A stretch of 64,000 bases of DNA, taken from NCBI GenBank assembly GCA_947579605.1, contig OX388317.1:11365384-11429383 (forward strand), given 5' to 3'. Position numbers and translations under genes: made by a program. The notes below the pieces were generated by a model. The model was not told the origin of the DNA, did no database searches, and saw only the letters and a program-made list of their open reading frames with translations. Positions within the stretch are counted from its first letter, which is position 1. Each line of letters opens with the position of its first letter. Below are positions 49,401 to 60,435 of this stretch, piece after piece. Source of the DNA: Athripsodes cinereus. Taxonomy: Eukaryota > Arthropoda > Insecta > Trichoptera > Leptoceridae.

Positions 49401-52400
49401 CGCCCTCCGTTTTGAATATTCTGTAAACTCACCAACCAGGGTGTAAGTTCTGTAAATACACCCCAAGTGCTAATATAGTGCCCTAGAACCAGACTCTAGA
49501 GCGAGAGCAGGTATAACAGCCAGTTTAGAGCACACAGTAAGCCCGCCAAATATCAAGGCGTGGTCGCTTCTCCTGAACATATGGAAAATGGGTAAATACA
49601 GTTAAACAATATCTTAATAAGACCCAACTCTCCTGTTTCGGAGACTAAGAGACTGCCTCCTGAGTTCACTTACACAATACAATTGGATCTGGTCCGATCT
49701 TATACCGGCCCACCCCAGCAGCGAGAGGTAGGGACCTCGACGCCTGGCCCCTTGTGGAACCCTTTACCAAGACTTCGCCTGGTGTCCAGGAGACTCATCT
49801 GGATACTACCTTTTAGAACCTACCCCTCTCATTTTAGTTGTAGGACCCACCCCGGGTGCTTTCTCTCATACTCATTGATCTAACTGAGTATGAGAGATAT
49901 TGATGTAATAATGGTAAATTGCAATTGTATTTGTTTGTACTTTATTTGGTAATACCAGTTTGAAAATAGATCTGATAATAACTGCTTAATTCTGTTCTTT
50001 ATTTGTCCCCTCCAAACTATTCACAGTGCACAGAACACGCATCACGAAGGGGAATCACGAATAACCACACCCTGAATTGTAGAGCTAAGCCGGCACAGCA
50101 ATAAATAATCACACTTGAAAAGGAAATTGAACGTTTTTACATCATCTTGTATTAATGAGTGTGACACAGTTAATTTGTAAAATGAATGTATAGTTATCTT
50201 TATGTAGTTTTCCATTTTGCGCCATATATAGTTATTCAAAGAATATTCTAAAAGACAAAGTGTGTTGCCATGTATGCAAAATAATTTTAAAAATGCTTAC
50301 CATAAAAGTGACATCCGCTTATCCTTGTCTCTCTCTTGTCTCATAAGATAGAAGAGATAAGAGCTACCCAACATAAATATTAACGTTTCTCGAAGTGGAG
50401 TTCTCTTCAAGTAACCTTTATATTCTAAAGTTCTTGTCCAATATTCTAATACCTGAAAAAATAGAAAACTAAAATTGCAAACAATACTGTCACATTTTTA
50501 ATGACTGAAGTCTCTAGAATATAGTAAATATGTCTTTCAATAAACAGGTATCAGAGATTCATTAACAAAATTGTACATGATATTTCCCATCACCAATTCA
50601 GTGATGAGATAAGTCATCTATATACCTAATAGATACAATTGTAATTACAAGCAGTTGTACTTTTTTAAATTAATAATTAAGTAATATGGGAGCAAACTAA
50701 GCCCAAAAATTCTCAGAACATATATTTTTAAAATAAATATTCCAAAGAGTTGGCATAAACATAGTCAATGGCGGTGGCACCTACTTTAGCTTGAAGTCAT
50801 TGATTTCGTAAAATTTGTTATTTTAGGCTAAAACGTTTTTTAACAGCGCGTGATATGAAATAATGAGCATTTGGGGTCAGAAAAGAAGTATTCAGTGACC
50901 TATTTGCATTATGAATTTCCTAATAAATTTTAAAACAAAACGACGTTGCATATTTAAAAAAGAGGTAGGTATCTGTAAACATTTTTATTTAGACACACTC
51001 TTAAAAACTGTTCATTAGGGCATTAAAATTGTTTTTTTGGTCTTTTTATTGGCATGTAATGTTATTCTTGAAGTATTGAATTTTAATATTTGATACTAAG
51101 AATCACTTTATAAAATGGTTATGATGTCATTATAAGCAGTTTATTCAAGAAATGTCAAAACGTTTATAAATTAACATACCCCCTTTTCGAACATGCAACG
51201 ATGAAAAATTACAATATCTGTCAAAAAATAATTATACAATTGATCGATTAAGGTATAAATATTTAACAATATTACAGTTTTTGTAACACCGCATTTGAGA
51301 ATCTGTATGGGAAATGAATACATATCATCTTCCAGTTTCTGTTATTTCTATTTTATTGTATTAAATAATTTCCAAACAGGAATAGAAGTTTATGTTATTA
51401 CAGACATCTCATCAATCCGCTTTCTATTTGCTCCTATCCTAAAAACACATTTTTCGCTTTCATAATATTCATAAATAAAATAAATAAATAAATAAAATAA
51501 ACTTTATTGTGACAATAATAAGTACATTGTACAAAAGGCGGGTTTATTGCCAAATGGCAATTTCTGCCAACCAACCTGATGTTTGAAAAAAAATAAGAAA
51601 AATAATTAAGTACATGCCAGAACCATAGAAAAAATACAAAATAATAAATAAATATACCCATACAAAAATAAAAAATAAATATATATATAATACATGCACA
51701 AAGTGGAATGGGGAAAGGGGGACAAGGAAGGGGATGGAATTATGATGGGTTATTGAGAGCAAGATAGTGATGTTTCAGTCTACTTTTGAAAATGGAAATT
51801 GAAGGAGCAAGTCTGATCAGTAAAGGCAAATCATTCCATAACCGAGCTGCATGTATAGTGAAGGAAGATGTGACAAAAGATGTTCGATGAGTGGGAATAG
51901 TTAACGTACCAAGTGCACCAGAACGAAGAGGCAAACCATGAGATGCCAAAGGCGTAAAACAAGATTTTAGGTAGCTCGGAGTAGAGGGGTTGCGGAGAAC
52001 ATTAAAGAGCAGGCAGAGAATACAGTTCATTCATACAGTTTCTTGTACATGCACTCCTATTTAATGTGCTCAGCATGTGTTCAATGTTTTCAAAAGATTA
52101 AAAAGTGATATTTAGTAATTGTACTTGACTTAATTATATTTGAAAACTCACATTGAGAACTTGTGCTTTTATCAATAACAATAAATGTTCTGTCAATTTG
52201 TGGACACTATTAATTAAGCTATTTCAAAAAAAAGGCATTGGAAAAACAACATTAATATCGAATTTAAATTAGAATAGTGAAGAGAATTATATCTAAAGGT
52301 CATGTAGACAATGAAATTATCATTTTTGTAAAAACATTAGGACAATACATTCAAGTTGAATCATTTAACAATAATAATTGAGGATGTTTAAATTCACGAT

Positions 52401-55400
52401 GAAAATAAATATTTCATTTACATTTTTAGTATGTATTGGCTTAATGAAAATTCATTATCATATCAAACAAAAGTAAAAATGAACAAAGGCGATAACATGA
52501 GATCAATATGCTTGTAAAACTTTGTGTTCTCTAAAGAGCATTTGCTGGTATAAGAATTTAATGTAGTTTATTTTTGTATTATCAACTACACTGACATAAA
52601 AAGAATATGTCTAATAATTTCCTTCTGCATGTTTATAAACAATTAATTTTTTTACATTGTTTTCAAAACTTTTCACATGGGCAGTTTTGTTTATGCCCAG
52701 TGGCAGAGAATCGCAAAAAAAGTAAAACAAAACATTATCAATAAAAAAATTGGTTTCTTTCTCAATCACATCTAGTCTTCACAAAATTCCTGGAATGGAA
52801 CCAAATTTATTCAGTATTGGTTTTAACACGTTTTTGTTACTTTTCATGCATCCAAAGATCCATAATTAATTATGTATATAATTTGAAATTGATGAAGAAG
52901 CTTGATTTGAATAATTTATTCAACTGAATGACGCAGAAGTGTAATAGTAGTAGTTACTTACCAAATTAAAGAATGTATCAACGACTAGATATCTTCGGTG
53001 GGGTGGTTCAAAGAATATTGCTGATCCACTGAGGAAAGAAGGCAGCAGAACTGTTGCGTGGTAGTAGAATTTATTAAATAGAAATTTTCTGCAACAAAAT
53101 AAAAAAAAAACTTGCTAGAATTGTTATTATACTAAACATTTACAATTTCATACATTAATTATTTAATTGATCTATCCATATACATTTCTACACCATTATG
53201 GTAGGAATATGTCAGAAATAACGTAGCCAGTGGGCTAACTGCATAAAATGATCATACACATTTATTTTATTTATTTATTAATTCTTTACTGTACATTGAT
53301 TAAAAACAATTATATAAAAGGTAAACACTCGAGTTAGATACAATCAATATACAGAGGGCGAGTTTATTGCAAAGGTGCGATCTCTTTCAACTAATCCACA
53401 TTGCCCTCTCTGTGTCATTAAAAAGTAAGACATCAGGATTGGTGGCATTCTAGATTATCTTCATTTTTAAATAACTGGCTAGCTGACATTTAAAAAAAAA
53501 GTATTTCATAAAAAGCCTAAGCCGATTTGTAAACATCAGGAAACGATTCATAAGCAATGGGAATTTTTTTCTGTTTCCTACTAAAGGGAGTTTGCACAAT
53601 CTGCTGGTTGCACAGAGGTGTCTGTTAAGTATCCAGAAAAATTCGAAAACTATATTCAATACTTCGTGATATTCATAGATAGAAAATATGATGTAAAATT
53701 TTCGCCAAAGCAAAAAGACTTATGGTTACAACATGCGTGTGTTGAGACTTAATTTGGAGTGGCTAGAAGTCCTGGAAGCATCACTAATGGACAGGGATCT
53801 TGGAGGAAGTACCCAGACGCAATGAGCCACCGATTCAACTAAGCCAAGGGGAAGATCTATGTACGTACTTAACTATGTATAACTACAATAAATTGACAAG
53901 TAGGTAAATATAATTATGCTGAAAGATGACAACATCCTCGAGATAGAGTATAGTAGTCTCCCTTTGACCAACAGATTTATAATTGTATAACTATAATATT
54001 ATTATTATTATAATTGTACTTGATAATAATGAAACAATGTAAAGATATCAGATGGTACCTACCTACCTACTAAATAATTATAATATTTATCTACACCTGA
54101 ATATATTATAATATTACAAGTTATCAATATCAGCAATAATCTTCCGATTGGCAATCTTTATTATAAAATTAAATCAAGTAAATTTTTAATGTCAAGGTAA
54201 TATTACATACAATTATTAACGACAAGGTTTAAGAAAAATATATAAGCACGAATAAAACATAGTTATCCATAGAAAAAAAAACTAAAATATAAACAAAGTT
54301 GTAGTTGGATGGCCTTAATAAGAATAGATTAGAAATTAGTTCTACGTTTTATTTATACATTTTTCCTTTTATTTTCATTGATTACTTCACACCCTCAACT
54401 AATGAATGAAGCATCGATTTTAATAATTTTTCGCTTACTTCAACCTTTAAAATTCTTCTAGCAAAGACAATTTCGACAACTAAAACAATTTGACATTTAT
54501 AACATAATTGTTTTCTTAAAAATAGAATATTATGAAAAGGGTTATTAAAGCCATCAAGAAATAGTACTTTTTCATATGGCCTTGGTCTAACTAAAATTGG
54601 GTATTCTCTAAATATGACCAAGCCAGGACTATCGACACTCCTGTATTACAAAGACGATAAGGAACTATGAAAATTCATAATAAAAAATGAATTAGATAAG
54701 GTGAAAAGGTCAATCAGTTTATGTATAAAATAAATTTGAGTACTATCAATCAATGCCACCGACATATATCACAGAGTTATTTAAAAATATTTCTAATTAA
54801 CATATTCATATGTGATTGTGTTGATTTCAAAGTGAATAATATCTATTACAAGACAAGAGACTAATGTTTTGTATTGGAAGAATTATACCCATAATTGTAA
54901 TGGATGGAATAAACATTGCCACTTTATTCTACAATATCAATTCACGCTATAGCTTGGACAAGAGCCCATAAGCCAAAATGGTGTTTTGAGATATAATTAT
55001 TCAAAGTTTTAAATTGTACTTTCAGTATTATATTTCATAGATAGAAAATATGATGTAAAAGATCTTCCCCTTGGCTTAGTTGAATCGGTGGCTCATTGCG
55101 TCTGGGTACTTCCTCCAAGATCCCTGTCCATTAGTGATGCTTCCAGGACTTGATGATAGCCACTTACTAATATGCCCACTGATGGGGGACGGCTGTAGTC
55201 CTGAAGACCTTATCATAGCTAACGACAAGGCGATGAATGTCGCCGCTTATTGGAGTGGGAAGATTTAAAAAAGACCGGACACGTAAAGTAAGTAAGTAGT
55301 ATTATTTATGTTATATGACCTAGTTAAAGTGTGCATACCAACCTGAATATGCAATTTAAGGTGACAAATGATGTTCCTACGACAAATCCAAAGGCACCAG

Positions 55401-55473
55401 AACTAAGGTAAGCTTTAAACTGTTTCTGTAGATAGGACTTCTTTAATTTTTTCCCTTTTAATATTAATTGAAC
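43486..55473 (-). CDS. TMEM135: TMEM135-like membrane protein, last eight coding exons
   Basis: Exons in transcript order (minus) are 55473-55343, 53088-52962, 50452-50301, 48044-47918, 47820-47668, 44518-44378, 43910-43744 and 43537-43486. All boundaries are GT..AG and phases are consistent, giving 349 visible residues and stop TGA at 43488-43486. Segments aligned from memory with vertebrate TMEM135 include LNCIFRKFLFNKFYY, LEYKGYLKRTPLRETLIFML, CPHGGSCRDYVLKGL, RKHFNLGLFLGGYIGIYR, ALPAGFLAGTAFWFNP and PRYIVNLL. Several hydrophobic segments fit a multi-pass protein. Family knowledge: TMEM135 is linked to mitochondrial dynamics and peroxisomes; the exact activity is unsettled. The N-terminal exon with the cysteine-rich start is not found up to 64000, so the gene is partial. 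Confidence 0.92.
44590..44745 (+). mobile_element. Dispersed retroposon copy in TMEM135-like intron
   Basis: GTGGCATAGCCAACA, CATGTAATAAATACACAAGCC, AAATAAGACATTCAGGATAG and CACCTCATTGCTGAATTAAA are in family order. A (CA)n microsatellite precedes it at 44579-44597. Confidence 0.6.
45294..45378 (+). mobile_element. LINE 3' end
   Basis: TTAGCTGGAAGATATTTCCTC, CAGTAAGCTCGCCAATTGCTC and CCAATAAAGTG are followed by TAATTATTATG. It mirrors the minus-strand copy at 6887. Confidence 0.65.
46100..47200 (-). mobile_element. Jockey-type LINE reverse transcriptase C-terminus, interrupted
   Basis: Minus-strand frames 47193-46682 and 46328-46112 together encode the end of a non-LTR RT protein: VNEIRDLGIIFDQRLSFVNH, then SILEFDSPVWNPCFEVHVNN, LDKIERRFLRYINYRMG, LYKIIHGQMDCPDI and, after the break, LSQINFHAPLRATRQAAPF and RVGNEYSRAADIYNTTL. 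The two parts join exactly when the 353-bp insertion at 46329-46681 is removed. It sits in the intron between the 47668 and 44518 exons. Confidence 0.88.
46329..46681 (+). mobile_element. 353-bp retroposon nested in the LINE, TSD ATATCT
   Basis: ATATCT at 46323-46328 and 46682-46687 flanks a T-rich sequence that ends in ATAAAATAAATAAATAAATA, a retroposon tail. Removing it restores the LINE reading frame (CPDI|LSQI). The body is not recognised and its hydrophobic open frame (46427-46645) is a result of T-richness. Confidence 0.72.
47517..47660 (+). mobile_element. LINE 3' end next to a TMEM135-like exon
   Basis: GGTTAGTTGGAGGATATCGC, GCGATAAACTCGCCCATTGC and GTGCAGGAAAGATTTTTATT run into a (TTA)n tail. 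The tail stops within about 10 bases of the exon donor at 47668. Confidence 0.65.
48125..48400 (-). mobile_element. Strongly decayed RTE-like LINE fragment
   Basis: The order of blocks (GGAGTAGACAGAAAG, TGCAGTTTCTTAAGCATG, TCTTCTAGGATCTGG equivalents, CATCTGATCCTCAATGC, CATTCTGTTTTCTTTCATT) follows the 33950-34225 fragment, but the coding frame is lost. Confidence 0.5.
48940..49110 (-). mobile_element. Dispersed retroposon copy, diverged
   Basis: The plus strand shows AATAAGACATTAGACATCTT, TAATTCAGGGATGAGGTACC, GGTCTGCTGACTATTTCATTG and GTGGGTAATCTG, the inverse of the 42111 family. Confidence 0.5.
49200..49900. other. Compositionally distinct block ending in a 13-bp-stem palindrome
   Basis: GC content is clearly above the flanks and several CCCC/GGCC stretches occur (for example GACCCACCCCGGGTGC). 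It closes with TCTCTCATACTCA (49862-49874) facing its exact inverse at 49885-49897 across a 10-base loop. No protein family was recognised in six frames. It could be a solo LTR, a DNA element end or a retrotransposon UTR. Confidence 0.4.
51400..52090 (-). mobile_element. RTE-like LINE fragment split by a jockey-type LINE
   Basis: Outer pieces 51400-51466 (GCTCCTATCCTAAAAACACA) and 52036-52090 (CAGTTTCTTGTACATGCACTC...TGTGCTCAGCATG) match neighbouring parts of the RTE-like fragments at 41085 and 33890. Confidence 0.55.
51474..52028 (-). mobile_element. 5'-truncated jockey/CR1-type LINE, TSD ATTCATA
   Basis: The minus-strand frame 52030-51740 encodes LFNVLRNPSTPSYLKSCFTP, then SSFTIHAARLWNDLPLLIRL and SIFKSRLKHHYL, the standard end of a non-LTR RT protein. 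It is followed by a 3' UTR whose last part is the GGTTGGCAGAAATTGCC...AATAAAG end and a (TTTA)n tail. ATTCATA at 51467-51473 and 52029-52035 is the target duplication. This copy links the many short LINE ends in the window to a coding LINE. Confidence 0.85.
53190..53450 (+). mobile_element. Dispersed retroposon copy, split by a LINE end
   Basis: CACCATTATGGTAGGAATATG and GTAGCCAGTGGGCTAACTGC precede the insertion; GCCCTCTCTGTGTCATTAAAAAGTAAGACATC and GGTGGCATTC follow it, in family order. Confidence 0.6.
53263..53396 (-). mobile_element. LINE 3' end nested in the retroposon, TSD CACATT
   Basis: CACATT at 53257-53262 and 53397-53402 flanks 134 bases. On the minus strand they read TTAGTTGAAAGAGATCGCAC, GCAATAAACTCGCCC and a (TTTA)n tail. 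Confidence 0.7.
53676..53865 (-). repeat. Repeat family C, inverted copy
   Basis: The complement reads ATCTTCCCCTTGGCTTAGTTG, GCTCATTGCGTCTGGGTAC, CATTAGTGATGCTTCCAGGAC and GCCACTCCAAATTAAG. It faces the copy at 55037-55170 and is related to 61590-61740. Confidence 0.6.
55037..55300 (+). repeat. Repeat family C, direct copy
   Basis: GATCTTCCCCTTGGCTTAG begins right after a 24-base segment (from CATAGATAGAAAATATGATG) that is also present at 53676-53699. The core about 55058-55155 is nearly identical, inverted, to 53750-53860. It is probably a transposon or retroelement fragment. Confidence 0.55.
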
Positions 55474-55789
55474 CTGAAAAAAAGGAAATAAATATATTAA
55501 TAAGAGTACTAATACTTTAACTATCTACTTTTAGAAAATATTGAGAGTTTCGGCAAGCCACCCATTCTGAATTTCATAAAGAGGATGTGTGTTTAGACTA
55601 GCAGACAATTTATATTTTATTCACATTTATAACTAAATAAATCCCTTCTTTCGAGGGACAATGTCTTATTGTGAAAGATGGCAAGGCTGTTGGGAACTAT
55701 GAAGGAAAAAACTATGTTCCTAGCTATCGGGACCATTATCTTTCACACATTATGGTGATCATGATGATGATTTTGGATGATTTTATTTT

Positions 55790-55975
55790 TGACGCCGTTT
55801 AACAGTCCCTAGACCGTCTTAAGGGCATCAGTGAATAGTTCAGTTTTTAATTTGCTTCTGAAGCTGGTGACAGTCTGACTATCTCTCAATGGCACCGGTA
55901 GGCGATTCCACATAACCGGTCCAACAACACCAAAGGCCCTCTCATAGAAGTTAGACTTACATAGTAGCAATAGGT
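55790..55975 (-). mobile_element. Non-LTR retrotransposon C-terminal fragment
   Basis: The minus strand encodes NFYERAFGVVGPVMWNRLPV, then PLRDSQTVTSFRSKLKTELF and TDALKTV, the usual C-terminal pattern W(N/D).LP...S...FK..LK..L. Only this end is present. Confidence 0.7.
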
Positions 55976-56463
55976 ACAGGCTCATTTTGACATTTCTTTA
56001 TTAGGGTTTTCGTAAATATTCATCACATCACATATGTATACGCGATAGATTTTTACAAAGTGGAATACACCACAATGTAATGAAAAACATGTAATATCAT
56101 AGAATCATAGAACAAGGTTCGTTAGTTATACAAAATCTGATCTCATTGATTGCTGTATTATATAAAAGAACTACTTGTATTCATAAGACACACAATAGGT
56201 AAGCGGATGGTCCAAGTGGAATTTCACAATAGAAGACAAGATCGCATGATTTGATAGACGAGTGCTTTGTATACCAAAGAAAAACAGTAAGAGTAATATT
56301 GCTGTAATACCTGTGTACACAAATAGTACAACGAGTAAATAAACAATCAATAAAATATCTAAGTAAAATGTGCACCTACACTAACACCTACTTATAAAAG
56401 CGTAATTATTTATCTGTCTACATGTAGATAGATATTATATTGTAAAATTGTAGTCATAGGACA

Positions 56464-56530
56464 TTACAGGTTGTATTAAATTTCAGGGAACATTTTGTCA
56501 CTGTTCTCTAAAATTTAATACAACCTGTAA
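56464..56530. repeat. 67-nt near-perfect hairpin
   Basis: TTACAGGTTGTATTAAATTT (56464-56483) is the exact inverse of 56511-56530. Inside, AGGGAACA pairs with TGTTCTCT (one G-U), leaving a 9-base loop. The total is 29 positions with one mismatch. Either a pre-miRNA-like hairpin or a tiny foldback element; no expression evidence. Confidence 0.55.
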
Positions 56531-57828
56531 CGCCTCAAGCCTCTCACTGGATGAAGAGTTTGGATGAGGGTAGGAACTAACATTCGTGCAGCATCTGGGA
56601 GTCATGAGAGGCGGTGATACGATTCAGACAAAATTGCACCGAATGGCTTTGTTTCTACTAGGTCTTGTTTTAACAATCGATTCAATCGATATTTTCGATG
56701 AAAACAATAGATAAGTAGGTACTCACTCATTTTCAGCTTCAATAATTTATTAATCAATGAAACAGATTTGTCACATTGTTATTACAAAATACACCCAATA
56801 ACATCAAAGTATTGAGGGGGTATTGTTTTTATTAGCGTGTACATGATGCGGAATAATGAATATAATTACATATATTTATTATGTTGTAAGTACAAAGCCA
56901 ATATTATTACTATGAATATTCAATTCACTATTGTAATGTTTGAGAACGAATGTATAATTATTAAATATATCTACCTATTTATAATAAAAATAAGGATGGC
57001 TACATAGGCGATATTATGTGCATATAAAAAAATGTATCCCTAGTTATTAATAGGAAATACGTACGATTTTTATCAATTCAGTGTTTTCCTGCATTGCATT
57101 TAATTCCATATGGCACCAAATAAATTGTCATTGTTACTATGTACTCGTATAGAGGATAAAACACACTATTTGCATAATTCTACCTAATGTAACATTAAAA
57201 AAATCTTATTCAAGTATTTACATCACTTTTGCACTCTCAAAACGTATTTGTTGTACTTGGAAATCTGGTGCACAAGTCTAAGTCACGTGAGTTTTGATCG
57301 TCTGCGTTTCTTCATATTCCTACTTTCAGGCATATGTGTATTCTTCGTCATTCTAAGTCGTTCAATTCGTCTTCTTCGTATGTACCTATCTACACATAAA
57401 ATATATGAAATATCATAAAATATAAAATATATAAGATAATAAGTTATTAGATAATATATATGAATGACTTATGATCAAATTTGCATGCGGAAAACCAACA
57501 TGCATTCCATGGATGAAAGATCATACCTAATATGATTTTTTATGCAGGAGATAATATAAGGTGAAAGTTTTACTCCATTTCACTACGTTAACTAAAAGTT
57601 ATGCAGGGTAAGTAAACTTGTGGTCGCCAATACTATACATCTAATTGCCAAAAGTAAAATTATTTTTTCTTCGGCCTTGAACTAACTACAAGGGGATAAA
57701 AAACTCTTACATTCAGATATATTAAATAGCAATTAATTGCATAGAGGAACATATAGGTATCCTTCCACAAGTCTATATAATTATAGGATGGATTCTGAAA
57801 TAGTTTTGGGTATAATTATATTGATATA

Positions 57829-58090
57829 GACGGCCGGTGTGGCGCGGAGGTAACGCTCATGCTTTTGAGTCACGAGGTCATATAATATAGGTTCGATTCC
57901 CGGCCAGGGCAACATGAATAGTGACCTTTTTTAAATTGTCCTGGGTCTGGGTGTTACATGTACCTATTTATGTTAAGTGCATTCTATATATGTGTATCGT
58001 CGGGTTTGTACCCAAAATAAAAGATACATAATAATCTTTGTTTGAGACGATTAGATTTGGAAAGATTCATATCTGTGTGAATTGTCTATG
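57829..58090 (+). mobile_element. tRNA-derived SINE, family B, copy 1
   Basis: GGCCGGTGTGGCGCGGAGGT (box A region) and GGTTCGATTCCCGGCC (box B) form a tRNA-like head. The body GTCCTGGGTCTGGGTGTTAC and the end GTGTGAATTGTCTATG are shared with 62229-62453. Confidence 0.8.
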
Positions 58091-58960
58091 CATGTTATGT
58101 TATATTAGGCATTTACTAAGTAGGTAATTACTGCAAATGAATCTTTTCGATTTTACATGATTGTGTGTCAAGGTTTATATGTAGGTATTATCTAAAATAT
58201 GGGTAAGTACCTTAACAGTTCATAGACAAAAAAAATGAAGAGGGATCAAAAGTTCATATTAAATAGGTACATTGACTGGACAAATGTACTTGTCTTTGAG
58301 TACATATTGGTAGGACTAGTAGAACCGTGACATTCAGTACTATGTTGTACCTATATACTTAGGCTGTTTGGATAAATAAAATATTACGTATGAGTGTATC
58401 GAGTGTATCGCCACATCTTTTCATTCTCCAAAAACCTATTTCAAATTGTGGTTGCACAGGAGTACATCACAACATCAAAGTATACCTCTATATTATTATG
58501 ATGTATTATTCAAAATGCTCATACGTCAATCTATTAGACCTGTCTATATACCTAGGGTATGATATTATGTCAGACGTTATATATAGGGTATGATATGTCA
58601 GACGCTTCCCTCTTTTAATTTAGTTTAATGAATTGAATAATATATTACGGCATAACGTTTGCGTGAGGTTACGTAACATTGAAAACTATTCAATACAAAA
58701 TACATAATAAATTCCCTCTAGTAAATCACACTCAAAGTTGGGTAGGGTACTTTTACTGATAACAACTACGACCAGACTACAAAACCAGGAATGCTTGGGT
58801 GGGGCACAACATACAAGTACACGGAAATGTGGAAAAGCAAACATTACGCAAAGTGATTCTGTCGGGAATATAATATCATGTACACGTTGTGTGTGTTTTT
58901 ACAATATTTATAGATAGGCTATCTATCTTTTTGTTGAATATTGTGATAGATATATGTTCA

Positions 58961-59105
58961 CCAATCAGAAACCTCGATTGGAGAACCATGTCTACACAAT
59001 GCAACATTGTGCAAAATCCAATCAGAAGAAGTGAGAAAGACGCCCCAACGCTTACGAATTGATTGAGATGATATACATGGTTCTCCAATCGAGATTTCTG
59101 ATTGG
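58961..59105. repeat. Foldback repeat with 31-bp arms
   Basis: CCAATCAGAAACCTCGATTG (58961-58991 arm) is inverted at 59075-59105 with one mismatch. A diverged relative is at 59545-59665, sharing TACACAATG.AACAT.GTG and GCGYCCCAACGCTTACGAAT. Confidence 0.65.
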
Positions 59106-60435
59106 TTTTGTAATCTGCACCCAAATCCGATTAAACAATAAAAAAATTGTAAATATTCTAAACAGATAGATATCAATATCTAAAACGTAAAAAGATTACT
59201 AAAAATTACATAATAATAATTGGGTAGGTACTTAGAGATGTTGCACATGATACGAGGCAGATAAATGTCGTTACATTTATAAAATATATTCCACATAATG
59301 GATAGAGCTATCATAAATGACAAAAAAATAATTTATTCTAATTTATGATATAACATTGATCTTTTATCGCCTTAATATTAAAATTATAAAAAAAAAAAAC
59401 TATTGGCGACAACAGGAAAATCCGCATTCAGTATATTATAATTAAACATAAATCAATGAAAATGATAAAATCATCAAGCAATGGTCCTTTCAACTCTGCA
59501 ACTTGAACACAGGGATCATCCAATGTAACATACTTGCTTGTGACAAAACCATTCAGATATCTCGATTCGAGAACCATTTTTACACAATGTAACATGGTGT
59601 AAAATTTAATTGGAAGAATGAGAAAGGCGTCCCAACGCTTACGAATAAGATAAGTTTGATGTGTCCGGAGTGTCTTGGAAACCACAAGGTACAGCTAATT
59701 CTGACCTTTACCGTTTCGCGGGACATGGGAAAAAGATGTACAAAATTATGAAGAGCATTGAGTCACAGAGTAGGTACTTCTACAAAATACTGTTGAAAAA
59801 ATGTAGGTATGCCTGAACTTGTCTTTTGGTTGCCTTCGCAGTAATAGACCAAGTGGAACAACAATTGTAATCAATATCAGACATGACAACTGAAACGATT
59901 AACGATATCTTGAAACATTTTACTTGGTGTATAATTCGGTGACTTGAACAGTTACACCGGGTAATACCATTAATAATTACTCGGGTTGTAAACGGTGTCA
60001 CTTGTTTACAGTCTGATTAACTGTATGTACCTATTGTATTGATAATAATATTACACTAATATAGCTGTCCCACCGGACAAATAATACTGAACCAACACGA
60101 TGAAAATTATATCGAAGCACGCAACCCACAGACAAATACAATGAGTTTTAACCATAGAATAATGATTAACGATCATTGTATTCAACATTTCACGTTACTG
60201 TTGTTCCCGATACATAGCTTGAAAATCAAGTATCCATTAGATATTGGAAAACTTCGATTGAAATGAAATTTGACTGAAATGTAATATGAACATTTGCTTT
60301 CAATGAATGTGCATTGGAATAGATTGATTATAATAACGAGAAACATTAAACATAAGAAAGAATAGAGAACATTATACCTACTATCTATGTATCAATCTAT
60401 AATACATAATATATCATCATGATACCTTCTACAAA

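Noticed and set aside
49430..49900. Helitron 3' end
   Set aside because: The hairpin fits, but no CTRR end follows it and no TC start was found.
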